35,460 bases of DNA, taken from positions 1 to 35,460 of the forward strand of contig CAMTIW010000009.1 of the NCBI GenBank assembly GCA_947072665.1. Direction: 5' to 3'. The position numbers were made by a program, and so were the translations under genes. Shown piece by piece: positions 17,601-23,877 of the stretch. Every line of letters begins with the position of its first letter. Within the stretch, counting starts at the first letter, position 1. The stretch is from an uncultured Fusobacteriaceae bacterium. Lineage in GTDB: Bacteria; Fusobacteriota; Fusobacteriia; Fusobacteriales; Fusobacteriaceae. The notes beneath the pieces were generated by a model. That model did no database searches, was not told the DNA's origin, and worked only from the letters and a program-made list of their open reading frames with translations.

Positions 17601-19022
17601 GATTTAAATTTTTCAGGAGAATACCAAGGAGAAATTCACAGATACTGTGAAGAGTTATTTGGAAAAGAGAATGTATTTAAAGCAGGAACAATTTCTACTT
17701 TGGCAGAGAAAAATGCTATGGGATATGTTATGAAATATTTTGAAGAGCAAAATCAAAAAATTTCCAACGCAGAAATGGTAAGATTAGCTAAAAAATGTGA
17801 AGGAGCAAAGAAAACAACAGGACAACATCCTGGTGGAATGATTGTGGTTCCTCAGGGACATAGTATTTTTGAGTTTTGTCCAGTTCAAAAACCAGCTAAT
17901 GATATGTCTAATGACTCTATAACTACTCACTATGATTATCATGTAATGGATGAACAGTTAGTTAAATTAGATATACTAGGACACGATGATCCTACTACAA
18001 TAAGATTATTACAAGAGTATACTGGTGTGGATGTTTACTCTATTCCACTTGCAGATCCAGAAACAATAAAATTATTTTCATCTACGGAATCTTTAGGAGT
18101 GACACCAGAAGCCATTGGATCAGTTGTGGGAACTTATGGTGTACCTGAGTTTGGAACTCCATTTGTAAGACAGATGCTAGTAGATACAATGCCCACTACT
18201 TTCGCAGAATTAGTAAGAATATCAGGACTTTCTCATGGAACAGATGTATGGTTAAATAATGCACAAGAATTTATAAAGCAAGGTAAAGCAAATTTATCAC
18301 AAATAATTTCGGTGAGAGATGATATTATGAACTATTTGATAGATCAAGGTTTAGATAAAGTAACTTCTTTTAAAATTATGGAATTTGTTAGAAAAGGTCA
18401 ACCTTCAAAAAATCCAGAAGGTTGGGAAAAATATTCAACTCTTATGAAGGAACATAAGGTAGAAGATTGGTATATAGAATCATGTAGAAGAATAAAATAT
18501 ATGTTCCCTAAAGGGCATGCAGTGGCTTATGTTATGATGGCCATGAGGATAGCTTATTTTAAGGTTCATTATCCATTGGAATTTTATGCTGCATATTTTT
18601 CTAGAAAATATGATGCTTTTGATTATGAACTTATGCATAATATTACAAAAATAAAGGAAAAATTAACAGAATTAAATAAAGAACAAAAATTAGATGTAAA
18701 ACAAAAATCAGAATTAGTTTTATGTGAAATAATAATAGAGATGAGAGCTAGAGGTTTTGAATTTTTACCAATAGATATATATAAATCTTCAGGATTTAAG
18801 TTTACTTTGGAAGATGGAAAAGTAAGAATACCCTTAGTTGCATTAAATGGATTAGGTGGCTCTGTTGTGGATAATATTTTAAAAGAAAGAGAATTGGGAA
18901 GATTTACTTCTTTTGAAGATTTAAAACGAAGAACTAAAGTATCTCAAACCATAGTAGAAAAATTAAAAGAATTTAAATTAATTGAAAATCTAAGCGAAAC
19001 GAATCAAATATCATTATTTTAA
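14664..19022 (+). CDS. polC: DNA polymerase III subunit alpha, PolC type
   Basis: This 1452-residue protein is the Gram-positive-type replicative polymerase with built-in proofreading. In order: an N-terminal domain, an OB fold (about 240-320), a PHP domain starting at HTHSKMSE (343-350) and interrupted by a DEDDh exonuclease (about 425-595; Asp430, Glu432, Asp515, His569, Asp574), then the rest of PHP, and the polymerase core. The core has GSRGSVGSS (896-904), a zinc module (Cys924, Cys929, Cys949, Cys952) and palm aspartates 978 and 980 in PDIDLN. GHAVAYV is at 1284-1290. Residue 377 is Tyr in ITDYAVVHSFP, where B. subtilis PolC has His. It is the last gene of the operon, and no clear terminator follows. 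Confidence 0.97.
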   Translation: MAKEIKIKPNEKMFVNIGLKEVKVEEIIYNERHKKLTLQCLLSSFKDFNEIDMLDEKLKKNFGEHLTIEIKVNLNVDKITKTELKDIVERAIKKLKKVNAISKSFLYFYRVLIEAETIKIELKDEMSMETLNNSDIQTKLKNIIKNYGIEGFQVEFVIGDFSKKEEELNLQKEAEIINLHKKQEEEQKENIKKASNPSLNSTGNSTSSGSKDNNNIQKFYNKNKGLNGTLISIDEFSELHEEEVCVLSGEIFSLETRDIRNDKTLVTLRITDKKNSVTLKIFLNKNEKLEAKEGDFVKVAGKKQIDRFSQNNEEIVMLTALEKLDKVNKIKLDKATKKMVELHTHSKMSEMVGVTDIKDLVERAITYGHKSVAITDYAVVHSFPFAYKAGKGKEIKIIFGSEMYMVDDLKEMVINAKDIKIEDETFVVFDLETTGLNAYKNEIIEIGAVKLKGTRIVDRFSQLVKPVGKLPKKIQELTGITEDMLIDSPSIEEILPKFLEFIEGATLVAHNAPFDMSFIRRDSLKILNKKIENTVIDTLRMARDLYPEFKNYGLKTVTKRLGVSLESHHRAVDDSQATANMFVIFLERYMEKGIDNIKDFYGVFPVNVQKQETKNIMVMVKNLVGLKNMYKLISEAHLNNYGLKKPRITKTQLMENREGLILGCSMTSHHNNVSELLDNYMTYDFETFEKNIEFYDYVELLPKAAYNELIDEEGSGRIKGYDEIETMNKYSYEIAEKYNKIVTASSNVHYLDSEEHKIRSILLYGSGTVFRENQFKVDNGFYFRTTEELLREFEYLGKDVASEIVVDNTNIISDMIEVIKPVPDGFYPPKIENAENIVRDMTYEKSYRIYGNPLPEIVEQRIERELKSIIGNGFAVLYLSAQKLVKKSLDNGYLVGSRGSVGSSIVAYMMDITEVNALYPHYLCENTDCLHSEFIEREGAGVDLPVKNCPKCGREMKRDGHSIPFEVFMGFDGDKVPDIDLNFSGEYQGEIHRYCEELFGKENVFKAGTISTLAEKNAMGYVMKYFEEQNQKISNAEMVRLAKKCEGAKKTTGQHPGGMIVVPQGHSIFEFCPVQKPANDMSNDSITTHYDYHVMDEQLVKLDILGHDDPTTIRLLQEYTGVDVYSIPLADPETIKLFSSTESLGVTPEAIGSVVGTYGVPEFGTPFVRQMLVDTMPTTFAELVRISGLSHGTDVWLNNAQEFIKQGKANLSQIISVRDDIMNYLIDQGLDKVTSFKIMEFVRKGQPSKNPEGWEKYSTLMKEHKVEDWYIESCRRIKYMFPKGHAVAYVMMAMRIAYFKVHYPLEFYAAYFSRKYDAFDYELMHNITKIKEKLTELNKEQKLDVKQKSELVLCEIIIEMRARGFEFLPIDIYKSSGFKFTLEDGKVRIPLVALNGLGGSVVDNILKERELGRFTSFEDLKRRTKVSQTIVEKLKEFKLIENLSETNQISLF

Positions 19023-19085
19023 TTTTAAAAAGAATATTGCATACAAAATATATATAGTTTTTTCATGAAATAAAATTATTAACTC

Positions 19086-19114
19086 TTGAAAAACTAAATA
19101 AAAAGGTTTATACT
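19086..19114 (+). promoter_or_regulatory. Promoter of ilvA
   Basis: TTGAAA, 17 bases, TATACT. It lies about 58 bases before the ATG at 19172. Confidence 0.78.
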
Positions 19115-19171
19115 TTTAATAAAGATATATATTATTAAAATGTATTTTATTTAGATAAAATGGAGGGAATA

Positions 19172-20380
19172 ATGTCAATAAATGTAAATTTAGAAATGAT
19201 AAAAGCCGCTCAAGAAGTTTTAAAAGATGCAATAAGAAAAACACCTTTGACAGATTGTGCTGGTATGAGTGAAAAAACAGGAAATCAAATATATTTTAAA
19301 ATGGAAAATTTACAAAAAACAGGTTCTTTTAAAATTAGAGGAGCAGTTAATAAAATTGCAAATTTAACAGATAGTGAAAAGGAAAGAGGGATAATAGCTT
19401 CATCAGCTGGAAATCATGCTCAAGGAGTGGCTTTAGGAGCTAAAGCACAAGGAATAAGAGCGACAATAGTTATGCCAAGCACGGCACCCATGGCTAAGGT
19501 AACTGCAACTAAATCTTATGGAGCTGAAGTTATTCTCTGTGGAGAAGTATATGATGATGCTTATGCTAAGGCTTGTGAGGTTCAGAAAGCAACTGGAGCA
19601 GTATTTATACATCCTTTTGATGATGACTATGTAATTGCAGGGCAAGGAACAATAGGATTAGAAATATTAGAAGAACTTCCAGAATTAGACATAGTAGTAG
19701 TTCCAGTGGGTGGTGGTGGAATATTATCAGGAATAGCCATAGCTTTAAAATCATTAAAACCTAGTATAAAAATAATTGGAGTTCAGACAGCTAATGTTCC
19801 ATCCATGCAAGAGGCTTTAAAAATAGGACATCCAATAGAAATAAAGGCGATAGCAACTATTGCAGATGGGATTGCAGTAAAAAAAGCAGGAAGTAAAACT
19901 TTTGAAATTATAGAAAAATATGTTGATGAAATAATAACTGTTACAGAAGATGAAATAGCTAACGCAATACTTTATATGATGGAAAAAAATAAGGTAATGG
20001 CTGAAGGAGCAGGGGCTACAGCAGCAGCAGCAATTTTAGCTGGAAAAATAAATGCTAAAAATAAGAATATTTGTGGGGTTATATCAGGTGGAAATGTGGA
20101 TATAAATTTAGTTGATAGAATTATTAATAAATCCTTATTTAATCAAGGTAGAAGGTATGAATTTAAAACTAGAATTATGGATAAAGCTGGCGAATTGCAA
20201 AAATTTTTAGATATTATAAAAGAAAATAGAGCAAATATACTAAGTTTAGATGCAAATATATTTGAAGAATCTTTAGCACTGAATACTCAAGAATTGAAAA
20301 TAGTTGTCGAATGTTTAAACTGTGAGCATAAGACTAAAATATTGAACGCGATAACAGAAAAAGGATATTTAATATATTAA
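19172..20380 (+). CDS. ilvA: Threonine ammonia-lyase (threonine dehydratase, medium form)
   Basis: This 402-residue PLP enzyme deaminates threonine to 2-oxobutanoate. Lys54 in GSFKIRG binds PLP; SSAGNHAQG (77-85) and the phosphate loop PVGGGGILSG (178-187) complete the active site. A single C-terminal ACT-like domain (about 325-402) is the expected regulatory part. I take ATG 19172, since GGAGGG lies at 19162-19167 and the ATG at 19160 would overlap it. The medium form with one ACT domain occurs both in isoleucine synthesis and in threonine catabolism (tdcB-like). No ilv genes are nearby, and for an amino-acid-fermenting anaerobe a catabolic role is plausible. It is a single-gene unit with promoter and terminator. 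Confidence 0.93.
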   Translation: MSINVNLEMIKAAQEVLKDAIRKTPLTDCAGMSEKTGNQIYFKMENLQKTGSFKIRGAVNKIANLTDSEKERGIIASSAGNHAQGVALGAKAQGIRATIVMPSTAPMAKVTATKSYGAEVILCGEVYDDAYAKACEVQKATGAVFIHPFDDDYVIAGQGTIGLEILEELPELDIVVVPVGGGGILSGIAIALKSLKPSIKIIGVQTANVPSMQEALKIGHPIEIKAIATIADGIAVKKAGSKTFEIIEKYVDEIITVTEDEIANAILYMMEKNKVMAEGAGATAAAAILAGKINAKNKNICGVISGGNVDINLVDRIINKSLFNQGRRYEFKTRIMDKAGELQKFLDIIKENRANILSLDANIFEESLALNTQELKIVVECLNCEHKTKILNAITEKGYLIY

Positions 20381-20383
20381 AAT

Positions 20384-20432
20384 AAAAAATCTTTTTTAGG
20401 TAGTATTAAACTATTTGAAAAAGATTTTTTTT
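20384..20432 (+). terminator. Intrinsic terminator of ilvA
   Basis: AAAAAATCTTTTT (20384-20396) and AAAAAGATTTTTT (20418-20430) form a long A/T-rich stem around a TAG...CTA inner loop, ending in T residues. It lies directly after the stop codon. Confidence 0.75.
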
Positions 20433-20448
20433 ATTTTTAAATACCTAA

Positions 20449-20477
20449 TTGAAATGTTATATTTTTTCATGTATACT
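20449..20477 (+). promoter_or_regulatory. Promoter of the hydrolase-mlaA-DUF2156 operon
   Basis: TTGAAA, 17 bases, TATACT, about 36 bases before the GTG start at 20513. The same hexamers and spacing occur at the ilvA promoter. Confidence 0.78.
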
Positions 20478-20512
20478 ATAAAATATAAAAAGAAAATTAG
20501 TGGTGGTGTTAT

Positions 20513-21784
20513 GTGAAAAAAATAAGTTTAATTATATTTTTAGGAATTCAAATTTTAACATTTAGTTATAAAGATTATCCTTATATGGATCCTCTTGTTG
20601 CTACAATTGTAGGAAGTTCCACTCTTATGATGCAAGGAGTATCTCCATTGGAAGATATTAAGATTTCAGAGTATAAAATTTCTACAGATATGGAAAAAAA
20701 AATTCCAGAAAATTTTTGGTATCAAAAAGGGTATAAGTTTTCTCTTGTAAAACAAAAGAGTAGAGCTCCTTTAATTTTTATAATAGCAGGAACAGGAGCA
20801 TCCTATGATTCTATTAGGATGTCATATTTTCAAAGGATTTTTTATGATGCAGGTTATAATGTAATATCCATTTCTTCACCTATGCAAATGAATTTTTTAC
20901 TCAATGCTTCTTCTAGTAGAATGCCAGGAAGACTTATGTCTGATAGCGAAGATATTTATAATATGATGCAAAAAGCATATGAAAAAGTGAAAGGAAATAT
21001 AGAAGTATCAGATTTTTATGTGATGGGATATTCTTTGGGAGCTGCTCAAACAGCTTATGTTTCATATATAGATGAAAAAGAAAAAGTATTTAATTTCAAG
21101 AGAGGATTCATGATAAATCCTGTGGTAGATATGTATAAATCAGCTACAAAATTAGATAATATGTTAAATGAAAATATTGATAATAATAAAAAAAATATTG
21201 GTGTCTTAGTTGAAGAAATATTCACAGAGATATCAAAAAAAACAAATGAAAAAAATATTCAATTGAGCGAAGCCGCTATTTATTCGTTATTTAAAGAAAA
21301 AGTTATTTCCAATGAGAAAATGGCAGCACTAATAGGACTTGCTTTTAGAGTCATAGCAATTGACCTAAATTTTATAACGGATGTTGCTAATAATAGGCAT
21401 GTTTATGAAAAGGGACCTATTGGAAAATTTGAGCCACTTTTTAAATATTTTCAAAGAATTGATTTCGCAGGTTTTGATGATTATCTTGTAAGGTTAGCAG
21501 AACCATATTATAAGGAAAAAGGAATAGATAAAGCTACCTTATTGGAATCTGTAAGACTTAATGAAATAGAAAATTATTTGAAAACAACTTCAAAATTATC
21601 AGTTGTTACAAATAGAGATGAATTAATTTTAGATAAAAAAGATTTGAAATATTTAGAAGAGGTTTTTAAAGGCAGAATAATAGTTTATCCCACTGGTGGA
21701 CATTGTGGAAATATGTTTTTTGGACCAAATGTAAATAATATGCTTAATTATTTAAAAAATGGGGTGTTAATAAATGAACAATAA
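20513..21784 (+). CDS. Secreted alpha/beta-hydrolase-fold serine hydrolase
   Basis: This 423-residue protein has an N-terminal signal peptide (about 1-19) and an alpha/beta-hydrolase layout. The oxyanion region is IIAGTGASYDS (90-100), the nucleophile Ser174 lies in GYSLG (172-176), the probable acid is Asp369 in TNRDE, and the base His397 in GGHCGN. A helical insertion (about 205-345) between the Ser and Asp would form a large cap over the active site, as in many lipases. It probably hydrolyses an ester in the periplasm, possibly a lipid, but the substrate is unknown. The start is GTG at 20513, as the ATG at 20511 stops at once. Its end overlaps mlaA by 11 bases, which points to a linked lipid-related role. 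Confidence 0.82.
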   Translation: MKKISLIIFLGIQILTFSYKDYPYMDPLVATIVGSSTLMMQGVSPLEDIKISEYKISTDMEKKIPENFWYQKGYKFSLVKQKSRAPLIFIIAGTGASYDSIRMSYFQRIFYDAGYNVISISSPMQMNFLLNASSSRMPGRLMSDSEDIYNMMQKAYEKVKGNIEVSDFYVMGYSLGAAQTAYVSYIDEKEKVFNFKRGFMINPVVDMYKSATKLDNMLNENIDNNKKNIGVLVEEIFTEISKKTNEKNIQLSEAAIYSLFKEKVISNEKMAALIGLAFRVIAIDLNFITDVANNRHVYEKGPIGKFEPLFKYFQRIDFAGFDDYLVRLAEPYYKEKGIDKATLLESVRLNEIENYLKTTSKLSVVTNRDELILDKKDLKYLEEVFKGRIIVYPTGGHCGNMFFGPNVNNMLNYLKNGVLINEQ

Positions 21785-22532
21785 TAATAAAAAGATGTTA
21801 TTAACTCTCTTAATTTTTGGTAGTATAAGTTTAATTTCTTATTCCCAAGAGAATAAAAATAAAATCAGAGAAACAAAGCAAGAGTTACAAATAGAGTCAG
21901 AAGATGATGTGACTAAATATTTTGACGTATATGACCCTTGGGAAAAAATGAACAGAAGAATATATTATTTTAATTATTATTTTGACACATATTTATTTAA
22001 TCCAGTAGTTACAGGTTATAAATTTATAACACCAAATATTGTAGAAAACGGAGTCACAAATTTTTTTAATAATTCTAAAAATGTTTCAACAATAGCAAAT
22101 TCAGCATTACAGGGAAAGTTTAGAAAGTTTATGAGAACTTTAGGAAGATTTTCAATAAATACTATTTTAGGAGGATTTGGAGCAATAGATATAGCGTCAA
22201 AGTTAGAGATACCTAAAGAATATGAGGACTTTGGATTAACATTAGCTTATTACGGAATACCCAGTGGTCCATATTTAATACTTCCTATTTTGGGACCTTC
22301 AAATTTGAGAGATGCTACAGGAAAATTATTAGACTCACAACTTAATAAAGTACATCCATACACAGAAATAAATGTAATAGATATGTCTTCAAAGGAAGTA
22401 TTACTTTTAAATAGTATAGATACAAGAAAAAATATTAGTTTTAAATATTATCAAACAGGAACACCTTTTGAATATGACTATTTAAGATTTTTTTATAGAG
22501 AGTTTAGACATTTTCAAGAAGAATCTGATTAG
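21774..22532 (+). CDS. mlaA: MlaA (VacJ) family outer-membrane lipid-asymmetry protein
   Basis: This 252-residue protein matches MlaA, which in Gram-negatives takes misplaced phospholipids from the outer leaflet of the outer membrane and passes them to MlaC. The signature DPWEKMNR is at 54-61, GRFSINT at 124-130 and GPYLILPILGPS at 165-176. Typical MlaA proteins are lipoproteins; here the N-terminal segment (hydrophobic to about residue 21, then SYSQEN) has no cysteine, so it looks like a signal-peptidase-I substrate. It overlaps the hydrolase gene upstream, and its TAG overlaps a possible GTG of the next gene. No mlaBCDEF genes are present in the window. Confidence 0.92.
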   Translation: MNNNNKKMLLTLLIFGSISLISYSQENKNKIRETKQELQIESEDDVTKYFDVYDPWEKMNRRIYYFNYYFDTYLFNPVVTGYKFITPNIVENGVTNFFNNSKNVSTIANSALQGKFRKFMRTLGRFSINTILGGFGAIDIASKLEIPKEYEDFGLTLAYYGIPSGPYLILPILGPSNLRDATGKLLDSQLNKVHPYTEINVIDMSSKEVLLLNSIDTRKNISFKYYQTGTPFEYDYLRFFYREFRHFQEESD

Positions 22533-22555
22533 TGAAAGAAAAAGGAGCGAATATA

Positions 22556-23431
22556 GTGGACTGGAAAGATTTGACAATAGATTCAAAAGAAATAATTTCA
22601 AAGTATACAAAAAATAAATTTGAAATTTGTGATTATAATTTTACAAATCTTTATTTATGGAGTTTGGGAGATAAATTAAAATATGCAATTGAAAATGAAT
22701 TTTTATATATAAAAGGAGATTACTTAGGGGAAGATAGTTATCTGATGCCTATACCTCTAATAGAAGAATTAGAAGTATCTCAAAAGATAGAAGCTATGAA
22801 TAAAATAATTAGAAAAAATAAAAATTTAGACTTGATTCCTGAAAAAATAAAAATAGAATTAGAAGACTATTATGTCTTTGAAGAAATGGAAAATAGTTTT
22901 GACTATATATATCTAGTTGAAGATTTAGCCTTTTTAAAAGGTAGGAAGTACAGTAAAAAAAAAAATAAATTAAATCAATTTAATAAAAGTTATACATATA
23001 CATATGAATCTATAAATGAATATAATTTAGTTGAGGTAATAGAGTTTCAAAAAAAATGGTGTAAAGAAAAATCTTGTGATTCTATTGATACTTTAAGAAA
23101 AGAAAATATGGGTCTAGATAAAATATTTGAAAATTTTACTTTACTAAATATCAAAGGTGGATTGTTAAAAATAGAGAATAAAGTAATAGCCTATACATTA
23201 GGTGAAGAATTAACCAAAGATATGTTTGTTATACATGTAGAGAAAGCAGATGAAGAGTATAGTGGAAGCTATCAAGCTATAAATGCAATATTTTTAGAAA
23301 AAGAATGCTTAGAGTATAAGTATGTGAATAGAGAAGATGATTCTGGGGTATTAGGAATAAAAAAAGCTAAAGAATCTTATCATCCTGTTGAAATGCAGAA
23401 AAAGTACAAAATTATAAAAAAAAATAAATAG
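22556..23431 (+). CDS. DUF2156 protein (phosphatidylglycerol lysyltransferase C-terminal-like, GNAT fold)
   Basis: This 291-residue cytosolic protein resembles the DUF2156/LPG_synthase_C family, a double GNAT fold related to the catalytic domain of MprF and to FemX-like aminoacyltransferases. No membrane segments are present, unlike MprF. Conserved-looking parts are ICDYNFTNLYLW (about 24-35), the KKKNKLNQFNK stretch and, near the end, YVNREDDSGVLGIKKAKESYHP. I prefer the GTG at 22556, which has AAAGGAG before it, to the GTG at 22532 that overlaps the mlaA stop. An eleven-A tract at 22955-22965 lies in the coding sequence and is prone to slippage. As last gene of the hydrolase-mlaA operon it may act on an envelope lipid or peptide. 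Substrate unknown. Confidence 0.78.
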   Translation: MDWKDLTIDSKEIISKYTKNKFEICDYNFTNLYLWSLGDKLKYAIENEFLYIKGDYLGEDSYLMPIPLIEELEVSQKIEAMNKIIRKNKNLDLIPEKIKIELEDYYVFEEMENSFDYIYLVEDLAFLKGRKYSKKKNKLNQFNKSYTYTYESINEYNLVEVIEFQKKWCKEKSCDSIDTLRKENMGLDKIFENFTLLNIKGGLLKIENKVIAYTLGEELTKDMFVIHVEKADEEYSGSYQAINAIFLEKECLEYKYVNREDDSGVLGIKKAKESYHPVEMQKKYKIIKKNK

Positions 23432-23463
23432 TGTTTTATAATAGGAAAAAATGAAATAATAAG

Positions 23464-23492
23464 TTGACAAAAGCGAAGAAATTAGTTAGAAT
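23464..23492 (+). promoter_or_regulatory. Promoter of ptsH
   Basis: Perfect TTGACA (23464-23469), 17 bases, TAGAAT (23487-23492), about 50 bases before the ptsH ATG. Confidence 0.85.
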
Positions 23493-23497
23493 TAACT
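23484..23497. promoter_or_regulatory. Operator-like inverted repeat over the ptsH -10 box
   Basis: AGTTA-GAAT-TAACT overlaps the -10 hexamer. Placement suits a repressor site, but the arms are only five bases and A/T-rich, so chance is possible. Confidence 0.35.
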
Positions 23498-23543
23498 TAG
23501 CAAATAATTTAGAAATATTCAAATAAAATTTTGGAGGAAAAAA

Positions 23544-23807
23544 ATGGCTTGTAAATTAGCAGAAGTAAAAAACGAAACAGGATTACACACTAGACCTGGA
23601 AATGAGTTTGTAAGTTTAGCAAAAACATTTGAATCAGCAATTGAACTTGAAAATGAGGCTGGAAAAAAAGTTAAGGGGACTTCTCTATTAAAGCTTTTAT
23701 CTCTTGGAATAAAAAAAGGAAGTAAAATAACAGTTCATGCCGAAGGACCTGATGCAGATGAGGCAGTAGAAAAATTAGCTCATCTTCTAGAAAATTTAAA
23801 GGACTAA
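23544..23807 (+). CDS. ptsH: Phosphocarrier protein HPr
   Basis: This 87-residue PTS protein carries phosphate from enzyme I to sugar-specific enzymes II. His15 in TGLHTRPG is the phosphorylation site. The regulatory serine equivalent to Ser46 of Gram-positive HPr appears as Ser47 in GTSLLKLLSLG. Compared with B. subtilis HPr the sequence is unusual: RPG replaces RPA after the active site, a residue is inserted near 38-42, and Lys50 replaces the glycine after the regulatory Ser region. GGAGG is six bases before the ATG. A terminator-like hairpin separates it from ptsI. The family call is secure. Confidence 0.95.
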   Translation: MACKLAEVKNETGLHTRPGNEFVSLAKTFESAIELENEAGKKVKGTSLLKLLSLGIKKGSKITVHAEGPDADEAVEKLAHLLENLKD

Positions 23808-23815
23808 TCTTAAGT

Positions 23816-23852
23816 ATGGAAGGTGGATGATGAAGCCTTCCATTTTTTTTTT
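23816..23852 (+). terminator. Intrinsic terminator between ptsH and ptsI
   Basis: ATGGAAGG (23816-23823) pairs perfectly with CCTTCCAT (23836-23843) around a 12-base loop, followed by ten T. It probably lets only part of transcription reach ptsI. Confidence 0.85.
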
Positions 23853-23877
23853 AAAATGTCGAAAAAGGAAGTGAAAA

